Of a stretch of 64,000 nt of DNA, positions 9,110 through 18,157 are shown in pieces. The notes beneath the pieces are model-generated. The model worked only from the letters and a program-made list of their open reading frames with translations, was not told where the DNA came from and ran no database searches. A program made the translations under genes and the position numbers. Numbering within the stretch: the stretch's first letter is position 1; the number at the start of each line of letters is the position of its first letter. The DNA is from JABMMZ01 sp044357345 (GTDB lineage Bacteria > Bacteroidota > Bacteroidia > NS11-12g > UBA955), in NCBI GenBank assembly GCA_044357345.1, contig JBIKPR010000002.1:1-64000 (forward strand), in the 5' to 3' direction.

Positions 9110-9532
9110 ATGAGTAAAATAAAAATTGAAACCCGCATTCACGCTCCTATAGAATTGGTTTGGAATTGCTGGACTTCCCCTGAACACATTGTTAATTGGA
9201 ACCATGCCAGCGACGATTGGCAAACCACCAAAGCAGAAAACGATTTGCGCATAGGGGGTAAATTCATGTCGCGCATGGAAGCCAAAGACGGCAGTTTTGG
9301 GTTTGACTTTGAAGGCATTTACGACCGTGTTGATGCACACGCTTATATCGAATACCATTTGGCTGATGCAAGGGTGGTGCAAATTGAATTTAAACAAGAG
9401 GGTTCGGAAACTGTTGTGATGGAAAATGCTGATCCTGAAACTATGAATCCTTTGGAAATGCAAGTTGCAGGATGGCAAGCCATCTTGAATAACTTTGCGG
9501 CTTATGTCGTGAGTCAAAGCCAAGCTGAATAG
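9110..9532 (+). CDS. SRPBCC (AHSA1/START-like) family protein
   Basis: A 140-residue protein with the AHSA1-type fold pattern: IKIETRIHAPIELVWNCWTSPEHIVNWNHASDDW at the start, a central GGKFMSRMEAKDGSFGFDFEG, and a C-terminal helix with GWQAILNNFAAYV. Such proteins bind hydrophobic ligands in a helix-grip cavity; many in Bacteroidota are annotated as polyketide-cyclase or ATPase-activator-like with no known ligand. It stands alone, divergent from pyrF across 140 bp. Confidence 0.85.
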   Translation: MSKIKIETRIHAPIELVWNCWTSPEHIVNWNHASDDWQTTKAENDLRIGGKFMSRMEAKDGSFGFDFEGIYDRVDAHAYIEYHLADARVVQIEFKQEGSETVVMENADPETMNPLEMQVAGWQAILNNFAAYVVSQSQAE

Positions 9533-9617
9533 GTTCGTTGATTTTAAAAACCCTTGCAGCCTTTTTGGTTTTTACTTGTCTAATATTATAACTTAAGTTT
9601 TAATTATCTTTGTAAGA

Positions 9618-11261
9618 ATGAAAAGGTTCAAGGTCTTGTTTTTGTTTTTTGTTTTGGCTTTAAATGCTAAAGGGATGAATATGCCCGTGCATGCGAAGTC
9701 ATATATTGTGCAATTCTCGCAAAGCAAGAGCGTAGAGGTTTTATCTGAATTGGCCGGTTTTAAATTTTCAAAAGTTGAAGCTTTGAACCAGGAGAAAACA
9801 TTGTTTCTTTTTTCATTCAATGCTTTTTCTTTGCCGGAGCACCAAGCGCTTACTATACTAAGAAATTTACCTCAATATGTTTTGCATCAAGAAAATGCTC
9901 AGGTTTTTTTGCGTACTACAATCACCAATGACCCTCTGTTAAACAACCAATGGCATTTGCCAATCATTAAAGCCACTGAGGCTTGGGACATTAGCCGTAG
10001 GGGTGTAAATGGAAATGGGGATACCATTGTAATTGCCGTAATAGATGATGGCTTGCATTTAAAGCACCCAGATTTCCAAGGCAATATTTGGATCAATTAT
10101 GCCGACACCATGGGCAATGGAATTGATGACGATGGCAATGGATTTATAGATGACCATTACGGTTGGAATTTCATGAGTCAAAACAATGACATCAGCGACA
10201 GTTTATATTACAAAGCAGGTCACGGAACACCGGTTTCTGGAATCATCGGCGCGAGAGGAAACAATTCAATAGGCATATCAGGAATTATGTGGCATGTTAA
10301 GTTGATGATCATCGATGTAACCGACAGCAGCATGAACCCGACAATTTATCAGTCTGATGTTTTGAAGGCCTATAATTATGCATTGTACCAACGCAAGTTG
10401 TACAAGAGCAGCAATGGAAAAAAAGGCGCCTATGTTGTTGCGACCAATGCCAGTTGGGGCGTTGATGGTTGGTATCCGCACCAAGCCCCATTGTGGTGTG
10501 GTTTGTATGATACCTTAGGCAAATATGGGATATTAAATGTGAGCGCAGTTTCAAACAACCAAGACAACCAAGTAGATACCGACGGCGATATGCCAACTTT
10601 ATGTCCGAGTACACATTTGATTACTGTGGGCTCTACCACACCGGGCGACAATTACTTTATGTCAGGTTACAGCACAATAAGTGTCGATTTGAGTGCCCCG
10701 GGTGCCAATGTGTACAGCACAGATGCTTACACAAGAATAAATATTTTAAACAACCGTTTGTACCGCAATGGGTTTTCAGGAACTTCATTTGCTGCACCTA
10801 TGGTTACAGCGGCTATTGGGGTTTTAAATGCCTATGCCTGTCCACGCATTTTGGATACCATGCGCATTAACCCAGTCAAAGGCAATATCTTGCTGAGACG
10901 CTTTATTTTGGAAGGGGTGGATGTTTTGCCGGGATTAGCAGGAAAGAATGCTACGAGCGGGCGTTTAAATATTAAAAAATCCATGGATTTGATGAATCAA
11001 TATTGCTTTGGCTATTTGGGTATAGAAACAGAAACTTCATTTCCGAATGTGTTTGTGTTCCCAAATCCGGGCAACGGAATTATAGAATTGAGTTCAGATA
11101 AAACAATTACCCAAATCAATGTGTTTGATGCCATGGGAAAATTAGTGGATGCGCTTATTCAAGGCAATCAAATTGACCTAAGCGCCTATGCACAAGGCGT
11201 TTACTTTTTACAAGTTGAAATTGAAGGTAAAAGGGAAATGATTAAATATTTGAAGTTGTAA
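9618..11261 (+). CDS. Secreted subtilisin-like serine protease with T9SS sorting domain
   Basis: A 547-residue S8 peptidase. A short signal peptide (about residues 1-19) and a pro-region (to about 110) precede the catalytic domain. The triad is visible: D143 in AVIDDGL, H202 in GHGTPVSG and S390 in FSGTSFAAPM, with N278 in NASWG as the oxyanion Asn. A DDDGNGFIDD-like acidic loop (about 170-179) may bind calcium. The last 75 residues (FPNPGNGIIEL to MIKYLKL) form a type A T9SS sorting domain, so the enzyme is exported to the surface or medium. A TATCTTTG box at 9605-9612 lies 5 nt before the ATG. Convergent with the porin gene, 12 bp between stops. Confidence 0.92.
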   Translation: MKRFKVLFLFFVLALNAKGMNMPVHAKSYIVQFSQSKSVEVLSELAGFKFSKVEALNQEKTLFLFSFNAFSLPEHQALTILRNLPQYVLHQENAQVFLRTTITNDPLLNNQWHLPIIKATEAWDISRRGVNGNGDTIVIAVIDDGLHLKHPDFQGNIWINYADTMGNGIDDDGNGFIDDHYGWNFMSQNNDISDSLYYKAGHGTPVSGIIGARGNNSIGISGIMWHVKLMIIDVTDSSMNPTIYQSDVLKAYNYALYQRKLYKSSNGKKGAYVVATNASWGVDGWYPHQAPLWCGLYDTLGKYGILNVSAVSNNQDNQVDTDGDMPTLCPSTHLITVGSTTPGDNYFMSGYSTISVDLSAPGANVYSTDAYTRINILNNRLYRNGFSGTSFAAPMVTAAIGVLNAYACPRILDTMRINPVKGNILLRRFILEGVDVLPGLAGKNATSGRLNIKKSMDLMNQYCFGYLGIETETSFPNVFVFPNPGNGIIELSSDKTITQINVFDAMGKLVDALIQGNQIDLSAYAQGVYFLQVEIEGKREMIKYLKL

Positions 11262-11273
11262 TTGCTTCAGTTT

Positions 11274-13232
11274 TTAATAATAAAACTTCCACGCAAATCC
11301 CAATCTGAATCTAAATGGTGCCGACGCTTGGTAAGGCGAGGTGTACAGATAATTTGGGTAGGTATTTATGTTTTGGAAATTCTGATTGACGTGCTCTAAC
11401 TTTAAGAAAATTCTAGCTGTTTTAACTTCAGCATTAATAAAGAAGTCTACGAAAGGATAGGCACCCACCGATTTGTCGCTTACTCTAAAGTTTACTATAC
11501 CGGGATTATAAAAACTGGCCTTGTATGCAGAGCTGATGTTGGCGTCTAAACCGATTTGCAGAAAGGTTGCTTTTTTGAATGCGTAGGTTTGGAAGTATAG
11601 ACTGGTTTTAGAACAAATACTCGGCAATTGTAACTGCGTTTTGAGTTCACTGGACAGCACTTGGTATAAGAGTTCTTGATGGACTTGAAAGGCTTTTAAA
11701 TTGGCGTGCACTTTGGCTACGGCTTGGAAGCACGACTGACCGACACCGCCTTGTTTTGGTGTATTGTCTGCTCCATAGTAAATAAAGTTGTCGATTAAAG
11801 TATAGTTTGCCTCTAGTTCAAACGCCTTTTTAGGTAGAGTGTATGAATAGGCATTGTATGTGCTCGGGCGTTTTATGTTTTTAGAGATACCCACAGAAAT
11901 ATTTTGATTCCTGGTTTGTTTGAATGCATTGTCCCAACGAAAGTGGTTGCTCAATACGCGCGACTGTCTGAAGTCTGCTTTTCTAGCATTTGATAAAGCA
12001 TTGGCGTATACAGTCCATTGGTTGTGCTTGCCCCAAGTGCTGCTATTTTTCCATTTTAGCAAATAGTCATTTTGGTTATACCCTTCATAATAATAAGTTC
12101 CTGTGGCTTCTGAAACAAAGAATTTTGAAAGCTTGAAATTGAATTGTGTGTAAATAGAATTGTTGTGGGCAATGTATTGGTTGTAGTTGCTCGGGTTCGC
12201 CGACTGGTATACGGTGAATTGCTCGTTTTTAAGGCCAGCTTTAAACGCAAGACTGTGTCCGTTTAGTGGCGTAAATATTTCAACGCTGTTGCTAACTTGC
12301 GTTAAAGCAAATGAATCGCTGCTCGCCAAGTTGTTGTATAAATAAACGTTGTTGTAAAATCCAAAGTCGGAAGACTTATCGGTGTAGTAATTGCTGTTTT
12401 TGAGCGCTGAAAAACTGTGGCTTATGCCCAATTTACCTGTACTTGTTTTCCCCGTATCCGATGCTGCACCCATTACAATCCAATACACATGGGAGAATTT
12501 CATTTCGCGGTAGCGGTTGATGTTGCGGGCATTGTTAAGCGATACAGGAACAATGCGTGAGTTGCTGGGCAAACGTTTGAACAATTCTTCATTGCTTGCT
12601 GTTTGAACGATGCCCCCATTTTCTAAAAAATTGGTTTTGTTCCAAGTAAAAACAAATGTAGCCGTATAGCGCTGCGATTTGCTTTTGTAGTAAGAGCTTA
12701 ACAACAGATTTTTGCAGGATAAACTTTGACGGCTGTAATATCCGTCATTCGAACTGCTGTGGTATAAAGCGGCGATGTTAAATTTCTTTCCGAAGTTTTG
12801 CGTGTGCATGGCATCGAAATCGATCATGCCTCTGCGGCCACCTTTACCTTGAGCGTATTGAAATTCGGTATAAGGAAGGGGTGTGTTGTAAAAGCGCGCT
12901 TGTTCGATAGAATAATAAAGGTTTTGAAAAGGGTTCATTCCAGCAACAATCCCCGTTTTTTCGACGGGTTTAAATTGCAAATCAATGAAAGGGGTGTGCA
13001 CATCACCTAAGTTTTGAATGGCAATATTGTTTTTCTTAGTGCGGTCGTATTGCTGTAAATAAAGCAGGCTGCTGTCGATGCGGGTATCAAACTTGCTGTT
13101 GCGCAAATATCCTTCTTGAGAAACAGAAACGGGATCAATTCTTTGTGCCGTATCGTAAATTTCTTCTGCAATGCTTTGCGAATAAATTGGGTGAATAAAG
13201 ACGAAACAAAAGAATATGGCAAAAAATTTCAT
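11274..13232 (-). CDS. Putative outer-membrane porin (Bacteroidota putative porin family)
   Basis: A 652-residue protein with a signal peptide ending ...IHPIYSQ. An N-terminal segment contains SLLYLQQYDR and NLGDVHTPF, and a long series of alternating beta strands rich in Tyr, Asn and Ser ends with the aromatic terminal strand FRFRLGFAWKFYY. The terminal Phe/Tyr signature and strand pattern fit an outer-membrane beta barrel. The N-terminal phrases (LGNLG/NLGD, GGRRGMIDFDAMHTQNFGKKF) match the family annotated as putative porin in Bacteroidota. Substrate unknown. Confidence 0.8.
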   Translation of the reverse strand: MKFFAIFFCFVFIHPIYSQSIAEEIYDTAQRIDPVSVSQEGYLRNSKFDTRIDSSLLYLQQYDRTKKNNIAIQNLGDVHTPFIDLQFKPVEKTGIVAGMNPFQNLYYSIEQARFYNTPLPYTEFQYAQGKGGRRGMIDFDAMHTQNFGKKFNIAALYHSSSNDGYYSRQSLSCKNLLLSSYYKSKSQRYTATFVFTWNKTNFLENGGIVQTASNEELFKRLPSNSRIVPVSLNNARNINRYREMKFSHVYWIVMGAASDTGKTSTGKLGISHSFSALKNSNYYTDKSSDFGFYNNVYLYNNLASSDSFALTQVSNSVEIFTPLNGHSLAFKAGLKNEQFTVYQSANPSNYNQYIAHNNSIYTQFNFKLSKFFVSEATGTYYYEGYNQNDYLLKWKNSSTWGKHNQWTVYANALSNARKADFRQSRVLSNHFRWDNAFKQTRNQNISVGISKNIKRPSTYNAYSYTLPKKAFELEANYTLIDNFIYYGADNTPKQGGVGQSCFQAVAKVHANLKAFQVHQELLYQVLSSELKTQLQLPSICSKTSLYFQTYAFKKATFLQIGLDANISSAYKASFYNPGIVNFRVSDKSVGAYPFVDFFINAEVKTARIFLKLEHVNQNFQNINTYPNYLYTSPYQASAPFRFRLGFAWKFYY

Positions 13233-13388
13233 TTATTTGAGAAAGCAAAAGTAATGCAATATTTATTAAAGCCATAAAAAATGGGATTTCAAATAAATTT
13301 TATGAGTGTTTTTACTTATTTAGTTTGATGAATTTTAGTCAAATAATATTTAATTGAGAAAATTAATATAAATATTTCAAAAAAAATC

Positions 13389-13418
13389 TTGGATATTTCA
13401 AAATCGTGCCTAAATTTG
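13389..13418 (+). promoter_or_regulatory. Promoter in a gene-free region (candidate ncRNA promoter)
   Basis: TTG at 13389-13391, exactly 19 nt, TAAATTTG at 13411-13418: a close match to the Bacteroidota promoter. No plus-strand reading frame of gene length follows before the terminator at 13753. Confidence 0.55.
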
Positions 13419-13422
13419 CTCT

Positions 13423-13437
13423 ACACTATTATAGTGT
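13423..13437. promoter_or_regulatory. Perfect 15-bp palindrome at the predicted start site
   Basis: ACACTAT-T-ATAGTGT at 13423-13437, five bases after the -7 box at 13418, placed where a repressor would block transcription or where the RNA would begin with a hairpin. Confidence 0.5.
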
Positions 13438-13790
13438 TTTCATAGTTTTAGTTTTGTCAAAGGCCGTGTCAGAAATGATGCGGTTTTTGGCGTCTATAGG
13501 TTTCTAGCGCTTGTTGCAGCGCTTTCATACAACTTACGAATAGTTATTAGAATCTGTTTGCTCCTAGCGAAATCTTTTTTTGTTTTTTAGGAGGCGAAAT
13601 CTATTTTTAAGGTTTGATTCTTCTTGTCTGATTTAGCCTGTTGATCCTAATTAGAGACAAAAAAAATGAGTATTTTTACTTAGTTTTTCCCTAAAAAATT
13701 TTAAGCCCAATCTTGCTTAATTTTGATTTATTGTGAGTAAATTGATTGGCAGACCTTTAGATTTCTGAAAGGTGATTTTGTTTTTTTACT
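13425..13790 (+). ncRNA. Candidate non-coding RNA of about 365 nt
   Basis: The 573-bp gap between the porin and the CoA-binding gene holds a complete transcription unit without a gene: promoter at 13389-13418, palindrome at the start site, then hairpins. These are AGCGCT repeated at 13506-13511 and 13518-13523, and CTCCTA at 13561-13566 with TAGGAG at 13588-13593. The unit ends with ACCTTT/AAAGGT (13753-13773) followed by T's. GCGAAATCT occurs twice, inside and just after the second hairpin. The longest peptide near the start is ten codons (ATG ATG at about 13477). It does not carry the signatures of tmRNA, RNase P or SRP RNA. Identity unknown; 6S-like function was considered but cannot be shown. 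Confidence 0.4.
13753..13790 (+). terminator. Plus-strand terminator with no upstream protein gene
   Basis: ACCTTT (13753-13758) pairs with AAAGGT (13768-13773), followed by GATTTTGTTTTTTT. Its orientation cannot serve either flanking minus-strand gene. Confidence 0.5.
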
Positions 13791-13805
13791 TCAATTGTTT
13801 AAACA

Positions 13806-14177
13806 CTAATATTGCTTCGTGTTCAATAAAACCAAAGTGCAGGCTTCTTCCCATGAAATATTTTTCTTGTCTAAAAAATCTGTTAGTTCTTGGTTTTCTG
13901 TTCCGGGATTAAATATTACCCTTTTAGGATGAATACTTGTAATAAAATCAAAATACGGTGTTTGGTTTTTCGGACCGATGTACAGGGTAATGGTGTCTAT
14001 ATCCGGAAAATGTTTGGGTTCCAAATCTTTGCTTATTTTAATGCCATCGACTTCACCTGTTTTAATTCCCAATGCAAATACGGGATGTTTGAAGTGATTA
14101 AGTAGTCTGATGGCTTTGTTTGAATAGCGTTCAGGGTTCTCACTTGCCCCAATAACCAATGTGTTTTTTAGATTCAT
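13806..14177 (-). CDS. CoA-binding domain protein (YccU-like)
   Basis: A 123-residue protein from the ATG at 14177. A longer frame reaches 14294, but it would overlap the divergent gene's start and adds only non-conserved sequence. It is a single Rossmann-like CoA-binding domain: TLVIGASENPERYSNKAIR at the N-terminus, the VIFNPGTENQEL loop, then a short helix and ISWEEACTLVLL. Homologous domains occur in succinyl-CoA synthetase alpha chains, but the stand-alone form has no established function. Divergent from the thioredoxin-like gene across 78 bp. Confidence 0.85.
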   Translation of the reverse strand: MNLKNTLVIGASENPERYSNKAIRLLNHFKHPVFALGIKTGEVDGIKISKDLEPKHFPDIDTITLYIGPKNQTPYFDFITSIHPKRVIFNPGTENQELTDFLDKKNISWEEACTLVLLNTKQY

Positions 14178-14255
14178 TTTTTGTTTACAAGAATGCTTGA
14201 TTCTGTTTTTCAAAACAAATATTTTATATGATATTCGCCTAATAATTATTTTGAT

Positions 14256-14786
14256 ATGAATATAGGCGACAAACTCATTAACTTCAAACTGCAAGCAACC
14301 AATGGGGAGCTTTACAGTAATTTCGCTTTTGCAGATAAATATGCGTTGTGTATCATTTTCGCAAGCAATACCTGTGTGTATTCTAAAGCCTATTGGAATA
14401 GAATTATAAAACTAGCAGACCAATATGAAGAAGACAACATGGCTTTGGTGGTTGTTAATTCTAACGATGAGTTGCAAGATAGCAATGAATCATTAGACGC
14501 TATGAAAGCTGTTTTGAAAAGTTTAAAAGCTGAAAGAATTGTATACTTAAAAGATGCCGATCAATCATTGGCCCGAAAGTTTAGAGCAACTAAAACCCCA
14601 GAAGTATTTTTGTTCAATTCAAAACGAGAATTGGTCTACAAGGGAATTATTGATGACCAATGGGAAAATGAGTCACAGGTTATGATGGCTTACCTTGAAG
14701 ATGCTATTGAATACTGCTTGGATGGTATAGACATTGATTATCCAGAATTACCAGCACAAGGCTGTGATATGCTTTGGAAGAAATAA
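14256..14786 (+). CDS. Thioredoxin-like/peroxiredoxin-like protein lacking the first active-site Cys
   Basis: A 176-residue thioredoxin-fold protein of the peroxiredoxin-like group that normally carries FxCNHCPY. Here the site reads FASNTCVYSKAYWNR: the first Cys is Ser, and Pro after the second Cys is Val. The cis-Pro region TKTPEVFLF and the family's C-terminal Cys (PAQGCDMLWKK) remain. Two Cys are thus left, one in each conserved position, so classical thioredoxin exchange is unlikely but single-Cys peroxidase or structural use is possible. Followed 9 bp later by the SDR gene, probably in one transcript. Confidence 0.8.
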   Translation: MNIGDKLINFKLQATNGELYSNFAFADKYALCIIFASNTCVYSKAYWNRIIKLADQYEEDNMALVVVNSNDELQDSNESLDAMKAVLKSLKAERIVYLKDADQSLARKFRATKTPEVFLFNSKRELVYKGIIDDQWENESQVMMAYLEDAIEYCLDGIDIDYPELPAQGCDMLWKK

Positions 14787-14795
14787 TTCTGTAAC

Positions 14796-15599
14796 ATGTC
14801 TCAAACAGTTATTATTACAGGTGCTTCATCGGGCATAGGTGAAGCTTTGGCTTACCGCGCTGCTGAATTAAAATTGAATATTTGTTTAGCCGCCAGGAAT
14901 CTCGAAAAATTAAATCAAGTAAAAGCGAATTGTGAACTCAAAGGTGCACGTGTTATTGTGGTGCAAGCGGATGTGCAATTGGAATCAGATTGTAGACGCA
15001 TCATTGACGAAACGGTTTCAGCATTCTCTGGTATAGATATTTTAATTAACAATGCCGGAATAAGTATGCGCGCCTTGTTAAAGGATTGTGATTTATCTGT
15101 TATTAAGCAAGTGATGGACATTAACTTTTGGGGCACTGTATACTGTACTAAGTTCGCACTACCTTATTTGTTAAACTCAAAAGGTACAGTGGTAGGTGTT
15201 TCTTCAATTGCAGGAATCAAAGGTTTGCCTGCCCGAACAGGTTATTCTGCCTCCAAATTTGCCATGCACGGTTTCTTAGAATCATTGCGCATAGAGAATT
15301 TAAAAACAGGTTTAAATGTATTGATTGCATGCCCTGGTTATACGGCTTCAAATATTAGAAATGCAGCTTTGAATCAAGAGGGTAAAAGCCAATCTGAAAG
15401 TCCGTTTGATGAATCTAAATTGATGTCAGCTGAGAAAGTTGCAGCTGAAATTTTTAAAGCCATTCAGAAAAAGAAGTCTTATTTGTATTTAAGTTTTCAA
15501 GGCAAAGCTACCTTGTTTCTGAGTAAATTCTTCCCTCGCTTATTGGACAAATTGGTCTACAATACCGTTGCGAAAGAAAAGGATAGTCCTTTTAAATGA
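14796..15599 (+). CDS. Short-chain dehydrogenase/reductase
   Basis: A 267-residue classical SDR. NAD(P) is bound by TGASSGIGEA (residues about 8-17) and AARN; NNAGIS follows at about 86. The catalytic Ser is in VSSIAG and the Tyr/Lys in YSASKFAMHG. The C-terminal region, with PGYTASNIR and a hydrophobic tail near LFLSKFFPRLL, resembles DHRS7-like enzymes that act at membranes on lipid or steroid-like substrates. The exact substrate cannot be read from the sequence. It ends 5 bp from the convergent PKD gene. Confidence 0.9.
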   Translation: MSQTVIITGASSGIGEALAYRAAELKLNICLAARNLEKLNQVKANCELKGARVIVVQADVQLESDCRRIIDETVSAFSGIDILINNAGISMRALLKDCDLSVIKQVMDINFWGTVYCTKFALPYLLNSKGTVVGVSSIAGIKGLPARTGYSASKFAMHGFLESLRIENLKTGLNVLIACPGYTASNIRNAALNQEGKSQSESPFDESKLMSAEKVAAEIFKAIQKKKSYLYLSFQGKATLFLSKFFPRLLDKLVYNTVAKEKDSPFK

Positions 15600-15604
15600 T
15601 GAAT

Positions 15605-18112
15605 CTATCTTATTAGGGTGAAGGTGCCTCTAAACCAGCGTTCCTTATCATCGCAGCCCACATATTTCACATAGAATACATAAACATCTTGTGGCACTTG
15701 TTCCTCTTTGTATTTGCCATCCCAGCCAATTTGAGGCGTATTGCTTTCAAATATTTTTTCGCCCCAACGGTTGTATATTCTTAGCATATAAGCAGAGCCT
15801 GGATCAGCGTATTTATTGCCGGGATAAACTTCATTCAAATTATCGTCATTTGGTGAAAATGCATTTGGCATAAACATTTCGCTTGGTAATGCATCGCCTG
15901 CTTCCGTAATTTTAATGCTGTCTTCATTGATACAACCGATGCCATATTTAAAGGTAATGGTAAAAGTGCCTCCTGAGCTAATACGAATTGTTCTTGTGTT
16001 TTCTCCCGTGTTCCATAGGTAACTAATCATACTATCAGAAGCCGTAAGGCTTAAAGAAGACGACAAACAAATGGCAGTATCATTGCCCAAGCCACCATCT
16101 CTTACTGGAAACTGTGTTATTAATACAGAGTCAGATTCTATGCAACCTTCTTTGGTGGTTATGGTCAGTTTTTTCTTCCCTGGTGATAGCGCGCGGTAAT
16201 TAATGGTCTCGGCAAAGTCGTGCCACTGGTATTTTACAAAACCTTTTTGAGGGTATAGCCAACGGTCAACTGGTCCACAGTAAAAGGTGTCGACGCCTAA
16301 ATCCAAACCTGTTTCAATATGCGTCAATACCGCGGTGTCAAAAACTGTGCATAGTCGGTTTCTTACTTTTATGATATACCTGCCTGGTGTAAAGGTGGTA
16401 ATTTTAGAACTGGTATCGCCTGTATTCCAGAGATAATTGGTTTCTAGTTTGGTCTTAACCGAATAATTAACACCATCCAGAACCACCGAAGTGCCTTTGC
16501 AAAACAGGCTATCAAAAAGTCTAATGCGTGGCGGAGGATATAAAACAAAAGTTATGGTATCTGTTGATGGGCAATCGTTTTTGTTGGTGATACTAACCCA
16601 GAAGGTCCCAAGTTGTGGGATAAAAACAGAATCTTTTTTACTGCCATCGTTCCACAAATAGGTTTTGTATCCGGGCTTACCAGGATAGGTGAATTGAACA
16701 AAACTATCGCGGCATATAACCGAGTCGGGGCCTAAATTTAGTTTTTCTAAATCGTTGGTTATGAAAATTGAGTCGCCTGAAATACATGGCGTTTCACTAA
16801 CCGACAGCCAATACAAGCCACCTTTGTTGACGGTAATTGTTTTTGAATTTTGCCCAGTGCTCCATTGGAAAGTTTTGCCCGGGCTATTGCTCAAATTTGA
16901 TGATAATAATTTGCTGAAATTTCCACACACCAGAGTGTCTTTGGGCAGTTTAACTACAAAATTCGGAATGACGGTAATCTCATAGTCGCTGGTATCGATG
17001 CAAACGCTGCTGCTTGTTACTAAAGTGATTGTGTAGGTTCCCGGAGTTTTATAGGTATAACTCGGGTTTTTGAGGTTAGAAGTATCTGCTAAAGTGTTAG
17101 AATCACCAAAATTCCAAGAATATCGAATACCACCTTGGCTTCGGTTATTGAATGTTATAGGATTGCCTGCACAGTTTTTTTGAGGAACAAAGAAAGAAGA
17201 CACCACATCAAAATTACAATCGGCCACATTGAATTGAAAATCGCGTTTGGTTTCGCCAATTAAAACACCTTTTCGATACTCTTTTACTTTGATGCCAATG
17301 ACATATTGCCCCATGATATTGGGCGTTAATGTAAGTTTACCAGTTCTTCTATCTATTGTTAAAGTGGGACTGCCATTAATTTGATTGTTGTAGGTGTTAA
17401 ATCCAGATTCCCAAATAACCAAACTGTTGGGATAATTTGGTAAATTGCTAGGGTCAGAGTATTCTGGTCTAGACGCGATGCTAGGCGAGGTTCCAGCTCC
17501 ATCAAAAGGTTGGAACAATTCGTAAACCAAAGAATCACCATCAGCATCCACCGCACTATGGTCAAATTTTAAAGGTGCATTGGTGCAAAGAAAATTGGGT
17601 GGGAGATACTTAAACGAAGGGGAGCTGTTGTTAAGCGCAGTGTTTATTTCGGTAAAATAAGTAGCGCCAGTGCTTTCAGGTGAAACAATATTATTAATGG
17701 TTCTGTTTCTACAACAACGTTCAAAGCTAATTAAATACCGAGTGTTTATAGGCAAACTCATGGTGGTGGTGTAGGTGTATTTGTCTACACAGGCGTTAGG
17801 TTTGTTTTTTATGCACTTGTAATTTAAATCGCTCACCTTGACCGGTCCTGTTCGAGCAACTGTCTTACACAAATTGGTTTGTAGCGATTGGTTGCTCATT
17901 CTAAAAACATTGAAAAAAGCTTCATAATCACTTGCTATTGCATCAGCGTTACCATTTACACAATCAATGTATAAATACATGGTAACGCGGTAATTCTTGA
18001 AACCATTGGAAGTGCTTAAATATTGATACATCACTTCCCCACCCACAATGTGGGAAGCTGAAGCTTTTTGCATCAGTCCTGCAAGCAATATGGCAAGGAC
18101 TATTTTTTTCAT
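15605..18112 (-). CDS. Secreted PKD-domain protein with type B T9SS sorting domain
   Basis: An 835-residue protein. A signal peptide ends ...QKASASHIVGGEV. The N-terminal third holds cysteine pairs and ends in a large beta domain (DADGDSLVYEL). A PKD domain (RYSWNFGDSNTLADTSNLKNP) follows, then several Ig-like repeats with WSTGQNS, WNDGSKK and WNTGDTS signatures. The C-terminus, FMPNAFSPNDDNLNEV through YNRWGEKIFE to FRGTFTLIR, is a type B (gliding-motility-associated, CHU_C) sorting domain. Such proteins are large exported surface or matrix proteins; the SHIVGGE N-terminus recurs in this class in Bacteroidota. Confidence 0.9.
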   Translation of the reverse strand: MKKIVLAILLAGLMQKASASHIVGGEVMYQYLSTSNGFKNYRVTMYLYIDCVNGNADAIASDYEAFFNVFRMSNQSLQTNLCKTVARTGPVKVSDLNYKCIKNKPNACVDKYTYTTTMSLPINTRYLISFERCCRNRTINNIVSPESTGATYFTEINTALNNSSPSFKYLPPNFLCTNAPLKFDHSAVDADGDSLVYELFQPFDGAGTSPSIASRPEYSDPSNLPNYPNSLVIWESGFNTYNNQINGSPTLTIDRRTGKLTLTPNIMGQYVIGIKVKEYRKGVLIGETKRDFQFNVADCNFDVVSSFFVPQKNCAGNPITFNNRSQGGIRYSWNFGDSNTLADTSNLKNPSYTYKTPGTYTITLVTSSSVCIDTSDYEITVIPNFVVKLPKDTLVCGNFSKLLSSNLSNSPGKTFQWSTGQNSKTITVNKGGLYWLSVSETPCISGDSIFITNDLEKLNLGPDSVICRDSFVQFTYPGKPGYKTYLWNDGSKKDSVFIPQLGTFWVSITNKNDCPSTDTITFVLYPPPRIRLFDSLFCKGTSVVLDGVNYSVKTKLETNYLWNTGDTSSKITTFTPGRYIIKVRNRLCTVFDTAVLTHIETGLDLGVDTFYCGPVDRWLYPQKGFVKYQWHDFAETINYRALSPGKKKLTITTKEGCIESDSVLITQFPVRDGGLGNDTAICLSSSLSLTASDSMISYLWNTGENTRTIRISSGGTFTITFKYGIGCINEDSIKITEAGDALPSEMFMPNAFSPNDDNLNEVYPGNKYADPGSAYMLRIYNRWGEKIFESNTPQIGWDGKYKEEQVPQDVYVFYVKYVGCDDKERWFRGTFTLIR

Positions 18113-18157
18113 TTTATATTAGACACATAATCTGGCTAAAATGCTGCATGTGTTTAT

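Noticed and set aside
13440..13790. tmRNA, RNase P RNA or SRP RNA in the 13.4-kb gap
   Set aside because: None of their conserved sequence blocks is present.
14178..14294. Longer N-terminus of the CoA-binding protein
   Set aside because: It would overlap the divergent thioredoxin-like gene and the family begins at the ATG at 14177.
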